Of a stretch of DNA of 64,000 nucleotides, positions 51,328-58,941 are shown one piece after another. The stretch is from Vibrio renipiscarius. GTDB lineage: Bacteria; Pseudomonadota; Gammaproteobacteria; Enterobacterales; Vibrionaceae. Position 1 is the first letter of the stretch. Each line of letters begins with the position of its first letter. The notes below the pieces were generated by a model. It was not told where the DNA came from and made no database searches. It saw only the letters and a list, made by a program, of their open reading frames with translations. Both the position numbers and the translations under genes were made by a program. The stretch covers positions 744,001-808,000 of the forward strand of contig NZ_JTKH01000006.1 in NCBI RefSeq assembly GCF_000827885.1, read 5' to 3'.

Positions 51328-52380
51328 TCAATTCTCAATTTGAGAAGCAAGATGAAGTCCGCTGTTGCGGTAGAACGTTATCATTTTAGGAATAATTGCG
51401 CTTTGCGAATGGTGTTGCAGAATCGTATTGGCCGCATTAACGCGAATCGCGGATTTGGCATCGTCACTCAGTGCAAGCCAATCAGCCAGTTTCTTTGCTA
51501 GCATAGGTTCGCTGTCGGCTATCCATCCGTTTACCCCGTCGTTAATAAGGCGCGGCAGTTCACCAACAGGAAAGGCGATAACCACAATGCCTCGGACCAT
51601 GGCTTCTAATGCGACCATAGGTAAACCTTCAAAATGAGAACAGATGACCAAAACAGAAAGCGTTGGCCAGCTCGCCTTCATGTTGGGTTGGTAGCCATGG
51701 CAGGTCGTATTGCCAGGAGCCAGATCTTGAACGACCTTCTCCAGTGGCCCTTCACCAAAAATATCAAATAATTCGTTAGGGAACGCCTGTGCTAAACGAC
51801 AAAAACGTTCAGGGGCTTTTTCTTCACTTAGACGTCCAACAAAGGCAATTCTTTGACCGTGGCTGAAGGGGATATCTTGGCAATCAATAAAATTGTCGAA
51901 ATAGCAGGAATGAGAAGGGATTTTAGCTTTAATACCATGACTCACTGCGATAGAACGATCCGAAATAAAGGCGCTGTATCTATCCAACCAATCATACATT
52001 CTTACCTTGCCACGGGGCGTTTCGCCAGCGTGATACGTCGAGATTTGCGTACAGCGCGTGCGAAGCTTCGCCATTTTTGTCAGTAAGCTCGCACGATAGC
52101 CATGGGCATGCACCACATCAGGCTGGCATTGTTTGATCTGGTCAATAAGCTCAACAAGCGCAGAAGAATGGCTTTGCCCAAGAAACGCATAATGAATGCC
52201 GAGTTTTTCTAGCTTGGCGCAAAGAGGAGAGGCAGGAGTGTAGGCGCAAATCAACCATACTTTAACGGTTTGCTGGTATTGAATGAGCCCTTGAGCCAAT
52301 TGCAAAACATGGGTTTCGATGCCGCCAAATTGACGGCTATCGAGAACCAACCATATCTCGCTAGACGAGGTTTTTGTCAT
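51328..52380 (-). CDS. sypH: SypH-like glycosyltransferase (GT4)
   Basis: 350-residue GT-B glycosyltransferase. The N-terminus has DSRQFGGIETHVLQLAQGL, the acceptor loop; the donor domain has FVGRLSEEKAPERFCRLA and HFEGLPMVALEAMVRGI. The frame is open to 52449, but the ATG at 52380 is preferred: it gives the family N-terminus and limits overlap with sypG to 20 bp. sypH follows sypG in the same transcript. Its stop codon sits inside the palindromic enhancer of sypI. Confidence 0.88.
   Translation of the reverse strand: MTKTSSSEIWLVLDSRQFGGIETHVLQLAQGLIQYQQTVKVWLICAYTPASPLCAKLEKLGIHYAFLGQSHSSALVELIDQIKQCQPDVVHAHGYRASLLTKMAKLRTRCTQISTYHAGETPRGKVRMYDWLDRYSAFISDRSIAVSHGIKAKIPSHSCYFDNFIDCQDIPFSHGQRIAFVGRLSEEKAPERFCRLAQAFPNELFDIFGEGPLEKVVQDLAPGNTTCHGYQPNMKASWPTLSVLVICSHFEGLPMVALEAMVRGIVVIAFPVGELPRLINDGVNGWIADSEPMLAKKLADWLALSDDAKSAIRVNAANTILQHHSQSAIIPKMITFYRNSGLHLASQIEN
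51332..51346. promoter_or_regulatory. SypG-type palindromic element upstream of sypI
   Basis: TTCTCAATTTGAGAA is a near-perfect palindrome. It overlaps the sypH 3' end, 70 bp upstream of the sypI -24. On either strand it reads TTCTCA-N3-TGA, one base off the TTCTCA-N3-TGC form. Confidence 0.7.
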
Positions 52381-53884
52381 CTTCTGTTTCCCACGCTTGT
52401 TTCTTGCGATAAACCGTAGAAGGACTGAGTTCGAGTAAAACCGCCGCATTTAGAACGTTACCATCACAAAGTTCAATGGCTTGTTGGATCGCCTCTCGTT
52501 CGATCTGCCACATGGGACGAATGACGGTGTTGGCGTCTAGTGGGCGCATTTCGTTAGTGTGAACGTCGGCATTCGTTTCGGTATTCGCTTCGTCCAATCC
52601 ATTGTCTATCGGATGCATGCTATGGGGCGGTGTCGAAGAGTGGACTAATGTTGCTGGCGTTCTTTCATGGTTGACTGCCACGCTGGATGGTCGTTGGCGC
52701 GTCGTCGTTTGTTTTGAGGGTACGATTTGAGCGGGCAGATGCTCGGCATTGAGACGAACATCGTCATTTAGCACGACAATATTACGCAAAATATTTTGTA
52801 GTTGTCGTACATTGCCTGGCCATTCATAGCGGCGTAAAAGGCTTTCTGCTTCTTTGCTGATGGTTTTGAATTTCTTACCATCTTGTTTCGCGTACAGCTT
52901 GAGAAAGTGGTTGGCTAATATGGCAATGTCACCGCCTCGTTCGCGAAGCGGCGGCATTTCAACCGGTACAACGTGCACTCGATAGTAGAGATCTTCTCTA
53001 AAGCGATTTTCTTCCACCTCAACAAGGGGATCTCGGTTGGTCGCGCAAATTATTCGGATATCGACTTTTTGTTCTTTCATGCCTCCCAATGGAGTGAATG
53101 TGCCTGTTTGCAGAAAACGCAGTAATTTCTTCTGCATATCCAAATCCATTTCACACAATTCATCAAGAAATAGGGTACCACCGTCGGCCATTGTCGCCGC
53201 GCCTTTTCTATCGGTTACCGCGCCAGTAAATGCGCCTTTCATATGACCGAAAATTTCGCTTTCCATCAGATCTTTAGGAATTGCGCCGCAGTTAATGGCA
53301 ATGAAAGGTTTATCTCGACGTTTACTCTCTCTATGTATTGCTTCAGCACATACTTCTTTACCCGTGCCACTCTCGCCAATGATAAAAACACTTGCCGTCG
53401 TTGGCGCGACGGAATCAATGATTTTGTATACCCCTTGCATGGGTAGGCTTCCGCCAATAAATCCGTGAAAACGCGTGCGATCAAAGCGGCTTTCGATGTT
53501 CTCAACCAGATCCTCTAATTTCGCTCGTTGTAAATGCAGATTAATCGAGGTCTTTAATCGGTCTGCTTTGATCGGCTTCTCTAAAAAATCTTTGGCGCCT
53601 TTTTGCAGAAGATTTACGGCCATATTGACCGACCCATGTGCAGTGGCCACAATGACCGAGGTCGGGACTTGATTTTCGACGATCCAATCAAGTATCTCTT
53701 CGCCATCCATGTCGGGTAATTTGAGATCAAGGATCACTAATTGAGGTACATTTCGCTCAATAAAGGCGATGGCTTCTCGGCCTGTTTCCACATGAAATAG
53801 GTCAAAGGGTTCATCTTTGACGTATTGTTGATAAAGAACCGCCAGCGAGGTTGAGTCTTCGATTAAAAGTACTTTTGATTTCAT
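52361..53884 (-). CDS. sypG: SypG-like sigma-54-dependent response regulator
   Basis: 507-residue NtrC-class activator. The receiver domain (1-120) has phosphorylation site D53 (VILDLKLP), the same number as in A. fischeri SypG. The AAA+ domain (about 140-365) has Walker A GESGTGKE, the sigma-54-contacting GAFTGA loop and Walker B GGTLFLDEL. A Fis-type helix-turn-helix (about 460-500) ends with NVLNAAVLLELSPSTVYRKK. An upstream GTG at 53890 exists, but the ATG at 53884 has AAGGAA 6 nt upstream. It is predicted to activate the four sigma-54 promoters of this cluster. It lies directly after the HPt gene, its probable phosphodonor. Confidence 0.93.
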   Translation of the reverse strand: MKSKVLLIEDSTSLAVLYQQYVKDEPFDLFHVETGREAIAFIERNVPQLVILDLKLPDMDGEEILDWIVENQVPTSVIVATAHGSVNMAVNLLQKGAKDFLEKPIKADRLKTSINLHLQRAKLEDLVENIESRFDRTRFHGFIGGSLPMQGVYKIIDSVAPTTASVFIIGESGTGKEVCAEAIHRESKRRDKPFIAINCGAIPKDLMESEIFGHMKGAFTGAVTDRKGAATMADGGTLFLDELCEMDLDMQKKLLRFLQTGTFTPLGGMKEQKVDIRIICATNRDPLVEVEENRFREDLYYRVHVVPVEMPPLRERGGDIAILANHFLKLYAKQDGKKFKTISKEAESLLRRYEWPGNVRQLQNILRNIVVLNDDVRLNAEHLPAQIVPSKQTTTRQRPSSVAVNHERTPATLVHSSTPPHSMHPIDNGLDEANTETNADVHTNEMRPLDANTVIRPMWQIEREAIQQAIELCDGNVLNAAVLLELSPSTVYRKKQAWETEDDKNLV

Positions 53885-53928
53885 TGGCACTTCCTTGTTA
53901 TGACATTGAAATTATTTAAATATTGGTT

Positions 53929-54288
53929 TTATTCTGAAAAGCCTAAGGTATTTCTATGGGCAAGTGCCACGAGAGATCGCTGCGCGATATCGATCAATTC
54001 ATGATGATATTCAAATGCTTCTTCGCTTTGTCCTTTGAGGCAAAGGTGCTCAATTTTACGCGCTAAATCGGAAAGCTCTCGGTTTCCAAGCGCCAGCGAT
54101 GAACTGCCTAATGTGTGGCTTTCAAACTCAAGTGTCTTCGCATCTCGCTCAATAAAAGCGTTGTTCATTGTGTCGATTCGCTCGGTTGACTCTTCAATAT
54201 AGTGCTCAATCAAAAGGGGTAAAACGTCTGCGCTAGTATCTTGAATCATTTGTTGCAAGATCTCTTCTTCCACAAGTTCAATATCCAC
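53929..54288 (-). CDS. free-standing histidine phosphotransfer (HPt) protein
   Basis: 119-residue HPt domain, with the phospho-accepting histidine H58 in SHTLGSSSLALGN. The usual xxHxLKGSSxxxG motif lacks the lysine here. Four or five helices are expected, and no other domain is present. The start is a GTG with AAGGAG 6 nt upstream. It sits between sypD and sypG, where A. fischeri has sypE and the hybrid kinase sypF, whose own HPt domain relays phosphate to SypG. I infer that this protein does that job on its own, receiving phosphate from an unlinked hybrid kinase. It forms an operon with sypG (44-bp gap). Confidence 0.85.
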   Translation of the reverse strand: MDIELVEEEILQQMIQDTSADVLPLLIEHYIEESTERIDTMNNAFIERDAKTLEFESHTLGSSSLALGNRELSDLARKIEHLCLKGQSEEAFEYHHELIDIAQRSLVALAHRNTLGFSE

Positions 54289-54670
54289 GGTTGTCTCCTT
54301 ACATCAATTCCGACAGCAACGAGTCACTATTGGTGCATTTTCGTTGGTTATAATTTAAGAATAGATGAATTTTTTCAATTGGTTGTGACAATTGTAGGGG
54401 TTTTGACATGTAACCCTTTATTCCTGCATGTGTGATGAGAATACGGTTATTCTCAGCATGCTTGTTCTTTAATGAGCAAAGTGAAGGGCGTCTGGGTGAT
54501 AGTTGTGGTCGTGTCGCGCGTACATGTTGCGCTCGGGGCTTGGCATCATGCGTTTGTCGCTTATCTAACGTTCGGCCTTAATTCAAGGCTAAGCTCAGTT
54601 CTAGTTCTTAGTCTGTAACTGAAAGACGTCGATGAGAGTGAGAGCGGGCAGGAGTAGACACGACAAGCCG
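54289..54670. other. control region upstream of the hpt-sypG unit
   Basis: 382 bp between sypD and the HPt gene, without a coding frame that I can support. It contains a SypG-type dyad at 54436-54464. No sigma-54 -24/-12 element was found on the minus strand, so hpt-sypG is probably read from sypA or from a sigma-70 promoter. No remnant of sypE or sypF was recognised. Confidence 0.5.
54436..54464. promoter_or_regulatory. SypG-type dyad upstream of hpt-sypG
   Basis: TGAGAATA-CGGT-TATTCTCA is a perfect 8-bp dyad. On the plus strand TTCTCAGCATGCTTG (54450-54464) matches TTCTCA-N3-TGC completely. It lies about 150 bp upstream of the HPt start. Confidence 0.65.
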
Positions 54671-55363
54671 CTAAGCGATTTGGGTGAGCAGTTCATTCTG
54701 AAGTAATTTGGCACTCCAGCGTTGTCGCCATTTTTGCGGAATCCAATGCAGCCGATTGAGTTCTCGCACCATTTCTTGCGCAAGACTGGGTTGGTATTGG
54801 CTATTCATCACACAGCCAATAATGTCGGCTTCACTGCGGTTTAATAATTCCATCGCAGAGTGTAAATGATGCTGACGAGTATGAGCACCTAAGACCACGA
54901 GCAAGGTGTGCTGACAAGCACTGGCAACACATTGCGCCGAAATATTACCTTGGTTCACCTGCAGTAACGGTGATGTATCAATGACCACTTTATCAAAATC
55001 AATTAACCAAGATTGAATCATTTTTTGCAAGTAGTGCGGGTTTCGATAATTAACTATCGCGGACTGTGAGCAAGGTTTGATGATACCGGTAAAAACACGA
55101 CCATTTTCGACCTGTTGCAGCCAGGTAACCTCGTCACCGTCGGTCTGATGGGGAAGACCTAACGGCTCAAAGGCGGAATGAAAGAGATTGAGGTCCACCA
55201 ACAGTGTCGATTGTCCCGCCAGTAAAAAACGCTCGGTTAACGCAGCGGCAACCGATGTGACACCGTCACCTGAGTGGCAGGCCGTCACGCATATTGAGCG
55301 CGACTGGGCGCTTTCCGCGGCCAGATAAATTTGTTCTATCTCATCGTGCGTCGCAGGAATCAT
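54671..55363 (-). CDS. sypD: SypD-like P-loop protein with degenerate Walker A
   Basis: 230-residue protein of the CpsD/CapB (BY-kinase) family of polysaccharide regulators. The P-loop reads SGDGVTSVA (31-39): the lysine of G-x-G-K-T/S is V35. Walker A' reads LLVDLNLF with N59 in place of the second aspartate. Walker B (VVIDTSP, D128) is kept. The C-terminus lacks the tyrosine cluster used for autophosphorylation. This points to a protein that binds partners such as SypO without normal kinase activity. It overlaps sypC by one base. Confidence 0.85.
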   Translation of the reverse strand: MIPATHDEIEQIYLAAESAQSRSICVTACHSGDGVTSVAAALTERFLLAGQSTLLVDLNLFHSAFEPLGLPHQTDGDEVTWLQQVENGRVFTGIIKPCSQSAIVNYRNPHYLQKMIQSWLIDFDKVVIDTSPLLQVNQGNISAQCVASACQHTLLVVLGAHTRQHHLHSAMELLNRSEADIIGCVMNSQYQPSLAQEMVRELNRLHWIPQKWRQRWSAKLLQNELLTQIA

Positions 55364-57459
55364 TACAGCGCTCCTATCAAAACAATGGTGGTCGTCAATC
55401 GTAGTATGTCTTCAAGGCCGACACGCGCTTTTTCTAAGAAACTGTCGCGGCGATCAGGCACAAAGATGGTGTCACCTGCTCGAATCACGGGCAACTCATA
55501 GATATTGGCGGTTTTACTAAAATTAATTAGATTGAAGGTGCGAGCTTGTTCTTGGCAGCATGACATATTGACCACCGAGATTTTTTCTAGATACGCGCTG
55601 TCACTTGGGCCTCCTGCTTCAGCAAGAATGTCAAGAATCGTCATATTATCGTTAAACACGTAACGGCCGGGTTTGTTCACAGCGCCGAGAATACGGATGG
55701 TGGACTCTTTACTTTTGTCGAGCCAGTTCTTGTCTTTCTCGGGAATATAAATGGTGTCACCCATAGTGACGTTGGGCAGCAATGATTCGTCACCCGTCTC
55801 AAAGTAAAGTGATAGATTTAATTGACTCACTTTTGAGTAGGTTTTGTCACGATGCGTCACTCGGATGTTGTGGATGTCGGCATCTTTGGTTGGGCCATCG
55901 GCGGCAGACAAAATATCCAAAAAGTGCATCTCTTTGGTGAAGCGATAACGACCAGGAGAATTGACTTGGCCGAAGACATAAATAGAAGCATCAGAGCTTT
56001 GGCGAACCCATTGTGATTTGTTGTCTGACGGATCTTGCGGTAAATCATGAATACGGACGATGGATCCTGCACTGATGTAGGGCAGATCGTAACTTGGTGC
56101 TCCGTTGATGATGAATTCATCTAAGTTGAATGTGTGTAGTTTGCCATCGCCATTCACCACTTCAATCTTGGTGGTATCGGCTCGTAACGTGGGTCCACCA
56201 ACGTGGGCAAGCAAATCCATTAAGTCCATTTCATTCGACCATTCAATGCGACCTGGTCGAACGACTTCACCAATAACACTGACGGCTCGGTCGGGGGCGA
56301 TTTTTAACCATGACTTCTCATTCATGTCGGTCTTTTCAGGGACAAAAATAGCGTCCCCGGGGGCAATGTTAGGAGGGCTTTGGTTAGATAAGCCCTCGGT
56401 ATAAGCGGTGAGATCAAATTTGATCACTCGACCATTGGCCTTGATCAAGCGAATTTGGCGTGATTCAGCAAAACGGGTTGGACCGCCAGCATTAGCAAGA
56501 ATGTCCATAAAAGAGGCGCCTGATTTGCCTTCATAAGCACCAGGATGAGCGACTTCACCCATGATATACACCACATTGGCACCGGCTTTAATCTCTTCTT
56601 CTTGTTTGGGAACAAAAATGGTGGTGCCTTGCGATAGCTTTGGCAGCAATGATTTGTCGCCACTGTCGAGATAGCTTTTTAAATTGAACATTTGCGGTGA
56701 GTTATTGGTGATGACGCGAATTTGCTCAACAGATGCGTAGCGTGTTACACCGCCGGCACGCATGAGGACGTCGACTAAATCAGTGTTTGATTTATAGGAG
56801 AATGAACCCGGCGCATTCACTTCGCCAAACACCTTAATGGCGGTTCGGCTGTCAGCGCTATCACCAGCATTGGCTTGTTTGGCGGCATCGAATTGTTGCT
56901 CGATATTGCCGACAAGCGGAGAGGCGGGCACAAAAAGACTGTCGAGAGAACGCATCGTTGGTAGAAGAGATTCATCACCCGAATCGAGAAAGGCTTTGTA
57001 GTTAAACGTTTGCTTTTCTTGGCCGCGTTTTAAGAGCATGTTATCGAGCTGCGCGCCTGAACGTAGACCTCCGGCAGCATGAAGAGCCATCTGAATATTG
57101 GCGTTTTTGGGTAACGTGTATTCGCCCGGCGAGGTAACGTAACCCTGCACTGAGATCAGTATTTGTTGCTCTGAAATGTACACACTAGCAGAAGAAACAT
57201 CACGATAGACTTCGCTTAATGCGGTTAATACGGTCTCTGACAATTGCTTTTCAGTGTAGCCCGCCACATACAAGGTACCAATTTCAGGAATCTCGATTCG
57301 TCCACGCTTATCGACCTGAAATCCACGGTTTAATGAGACTTCACCGGGTAGGTTAATCTGCACCATATCCCCGATCTGCACTTTTTCTGTGGTCGGGTTG
57401 GCGATGACGTGACTGCTCAAGAGGCTCAGCATCAGGAATAACAGATTAATCCAGCGCAT
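55363..57459 (-). CDS. sypC: SypC-like polysaccharide export protein with six SLBB domains
   Basis: 698-residue outer-membrane/periplasmic export protein of the Wza family. A signal peptide (1-20, cut after VIA) is followed by the polysaccharide export domain (about 25-98) and six SLBB units, each opening with a G-x-V-x-x-P-G pattern (GYVTSPGEY at about 106, then FGEVNAPG, MGEVAHPG, IGEVVRPG, FGQVNSPG, LGAVNKPG). A hydrophobic C-terminal helix (LTTTIVLIGAL) ends it. Typical Wza has two SLBB units and is a lipoprotein; this one has no lipobox cysteine. It is coupled to sypB by a 14-bp overlap with GGAGG 5 nt before the ATG. Confidence 0.92.
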   Translation of the reverse strand: MRWINLLFLMLSLLSSHVIANPTTEKVQIGDMVQINLPGEVSLNRGFQVDKRGRIEIPEIGTLYVAGYTEKQLSETVLTALSEVYRDVSSASVYISEQQILISVQGYVTSPGEYTLPKNANIQMALHAAGGLRSGAQLDNMLLKRGQEKQTFNYKAFLDSGDESLLPTMRSLDSLFVPASPLVGNIEQQFDAAKQANAGDSADSRTAIKVFGEVNAPGSFSYKSNTDLVDVLMRAGGVTRYASVEQIRVITNNSPQMFNLKSYLDSGDKSLLPKLSQGTTIFVPKQEEEIKAGANVVYIMGEVAHPGAYEGKSGASFMDILANAGGPTRFAESRQIRLIKANGRVIKFDLTAYTEGLSNQSPPNIAPGDAIFVPEKTDMNEKSWLKIAPDRAVSVIGEVVRPGRIEWSNEMDLMDLLAHVGGPTLRADTTKIEVVNGDGKLHTFNLDEFIINGAPSYDLPYISAGSIVRIHDLPQDPSDNKSQWVRQSSDASIYVFGQVNSPGRYRFTKEMHFLDILSAADGPTKDADIHNIRVTHRDKTYSKVSQLNLSLYFETGDESLLPNVTMGDTIYIPEKDKNWLDKSKESTIRILGAVNKPGRYVFNDNMTILDILAEAGGPSDSAYLEKISVVNMSCCQEQARTFNLINFSKTANIYELPVIRAGDTIFVPDRRDSFLEKARVGLEDILRLTTTIVLIGAL

Positions 57460-58282
57460 AATAACCTCCTTGTGGCGTTCGTTCTGCCAACTCTTTCGTG
57501 GCGATGACTTCGATGCTGACTCGGCGATTGGTCAGTTTCACGCCTTCACTGTCACCGTCATAAAGGGGAAGTGAGTCACCCAGCGAATGCGTTGTGATCC
57601 GTTGAGGGTCAAGGCCAAAGATGGTCAGGTAGCGTTTGACCTGTTGAGCTCGACCCATGGCGAGTTTCTTGTTTGATAACTCATCGCCTGTGGCGTCAGC
57701 ATGGCCGGTTACCGAGAGATTGAAACTGGGATTTTCGCGTAAAATATAAGCGGCTTTCGCTAAATGGCCCATGTATTTGGGATTCACTTCGGTTGAATTG
57801 AAGGCAAATTGGTTATCGACATTAAGCAGTTTGTAGAGCTCATCAACGACAGAGAGCTGCAAACGGAAGGCATCTTCGTTAATCGGCGGGGCACAATTGG
57901 CTTGAGATGTGACGTAATCGAGTTGGCGCTCAAGTTCACCCAAGCGTTTACGCTGAATGACGATATCATTGGCGGCATCAAGCAGCAATCCGCCCTCAAG
58001 TTCACGAGCAATCCGATTTTGCTTCTCAATGGCTTGAACGACAGCGGCAGGAAAGCACCAACGAGCGCCTTCGCGAATCAGTGAATCGAGATGGAGCTTA
58101 GTGAGCTGCCAATCGAAGCGCAAGCCGTGTTCAGGTCCAAGTGGCTCGTCGGGCATGACGGGTGAAAACCCGTTTTCAATATGATTTTCTCCGAGGCCAC
58201 CGCTCCCTGAGTCAGGATAACTGGTGCACCCTAGCAGAAATATCGACACAGCTAAGGCTATGCTCGTGCGTAAATTGTTCAT
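57446..58282 (-). CDS. sypB: SypB-like OmpA-family lipoprotein
   Basis: 278-residue lipoprotein. The signal peptide ends in the lipobox LLGC (C19). A central helical part has REGARWCFPAAVVQAIEKQN. An OmpA-type peptidoglycan-binding domain (about 170-265) has LSVTGHADATGDELSNKKLA and GDSLPLYDG...NRRVSIEV. Two extra cysteines lie in the middle. It probably ties the export machinery to the cell wall. It overlaps sypC by 14 bp and lies 25 bp after sypA. Confidence 0.9.
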   Translation of the reverse strand: MNNLRTSIALAVSIFLLGCTSYPDSGSGGLGENHIENGFSPVMPDEPLGPEHGLRFDWQLTKLHLDSLIREGARWCFPAAVVQAIEKQNRIARELEGGLLLDAANDIVIQRKRLGELERQLDYVTSQANCAPPINEDAFRLQLSVVDELYKLLNVDNQFAFNSTEVNPKYMGHLAKAAYILRENPSFNLSVTGHADATGDELSNKKLAMGRAQQVKRYLTIFGLDPQRITTHSLGDSLPLYDGDSEGVKLTNRRVSIEVIATKELAERTPQGGYYALD

Positions 58283-58307
58283 GCCAACCGCCTATTATTA
58301 TTTTTTA

Positions 58308-58628
58308 TTAGTGCTTTTGAGAATTAACGGGTATTGCCTGGTTGATTCTTAGTAAGTTGATGATTTCTAGTGGCTGACCGGTGGCATTTTCAATGCGCAT
58401 GTTACGTTGGCGTTCGACTAGACGTTTGTAGAGATATACGATCGCCCCGATGCCTGAAGAATCAAGAAAACCGACATGAGTAAGATCGATTTCAATTTCA
58501 GCATGTGACGGATCGGCAATAATCTCGTCGAGATGGGGTTGAGCGCTGCGACTGCCTGCCGCGTCTAAGTTACCGTCAATAACGAGCGTTAGAATATTTT
58601 GGTTGGTTTCGATCTTACGTAGTTCCAT
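58308..58628 (-). CDS. sypA: SypA-like STAS-domain protein
   Basis: 106-residue anti-anti-sigma-type STAS protein. The phosphorylatable serine lies in FLDSSGIGAIVYL (S57 or S58); in A. fischeri, SypE phosphorylates SypA at Ser56 and thereby blocks biofilm formation. The surrounding fold is complete (LTLVIDGNLDAAGS, EIEIDLTHVGF). AGGAG lies 9 nt before the ATG. It is the first gene of the locus, 33 bp downstream of a sigma-54 promoter. SypE is absent from this cluster, so the control of this serine is open. Confidence 0.9.
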   Translation of the reverse strand: MELRKIETNQNILTLVIDGNLDAAGSRSAQPHLDEIIADPSHAEIEIDLTHVGFLDSSGIGAIVYLYKRLVERQRNMRIENATGQPLEIINLLRINQAIPVNSQKH

Positions 58629-58660
58629 AACATGACTCCTCTAAGTTTGCTTAAACATGG

Positions 58661-58676
58661 AGCATGGAATGTGCCA
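58661..58676 (-). promoter_or_regulatory. sigma-54 promoter of sypA
   Basis: TGGCACATTCCATGCT has a perfect TGGCAC -24 half and TGC at the -12, with correct spacing. It lies 33 bp upstream of the sypA ATG, giving a leader of about 22 nt. Confidence 0.88.
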
Positions 58677-58737
58677 AGATTTATAACCCTTAAATAACAA
58701 TAACTTAATTGGCATTCTCTTTAGGTGTACAACGCTA

Positions 58738-58752
58738 TTCTCATTTTGACAG
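58738..58752 (+). promoter_or_regulatory. TTCTCA element upstream of sypA
   Basis: TTCTCATTTTGACAG on the plus strand, 62-76 bp upstream of the sypA -24. It is in opposite orientation to the elements of sypM and sypP and has TGA in place of TGC. Confidence 0.55.
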
Positions 58753-58941
58753 TCAGACTGCAAAGAAGGCGTATCCGTCATTGCGTTAACTCTATAATGG
58801 CGATACAAACTCAATGGATGCAAAAAAGGCCCCTCATTTTTATGCGGCAGTTTGCGAACTGCGCCGCGGTAAATTCATACTTTTTCTCGCGCGGATTACG
58901 ATAATTTATGACTATCCCGTATCAGTATAGGTTGCATATGT

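Larger units (their letters stand above)
58629..58941. other. control region between sypA and the DNA ligase gene
   Basis: 313 bp between divergent genes. The sypA side has the sigma-54 promoter and a TTCTCA element. Near 58844-58867 a G/C-rich hairpin (GCAGTT-TGCG-AACTGC with GC-rich flanks) occurs without a T-run. No promoter for the ligase gene was recognised. Confidence 0.5.

Noticed and set aside
53870..53895. TGGCACTTCCTTG on the plus strand near the sypG start, resembling a sigma-54 -24
   Set aside because: The -12 GC is missing at the right distance and the orientation points away from any gene start.
54601..54783. 60-residue open frame overlapping the 3' end of sypD
   Set aside because: It is a shadow of sypD in another frame without a ribosome site; it does not represent a sypE remnant.
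58844..58867. GC-rich hairpin between sypA and the DNA ligase gene as a terminator or small RNA
   Set aside because: No T-run or promoter is associated with it; kept only as a note in the intergenic entry.
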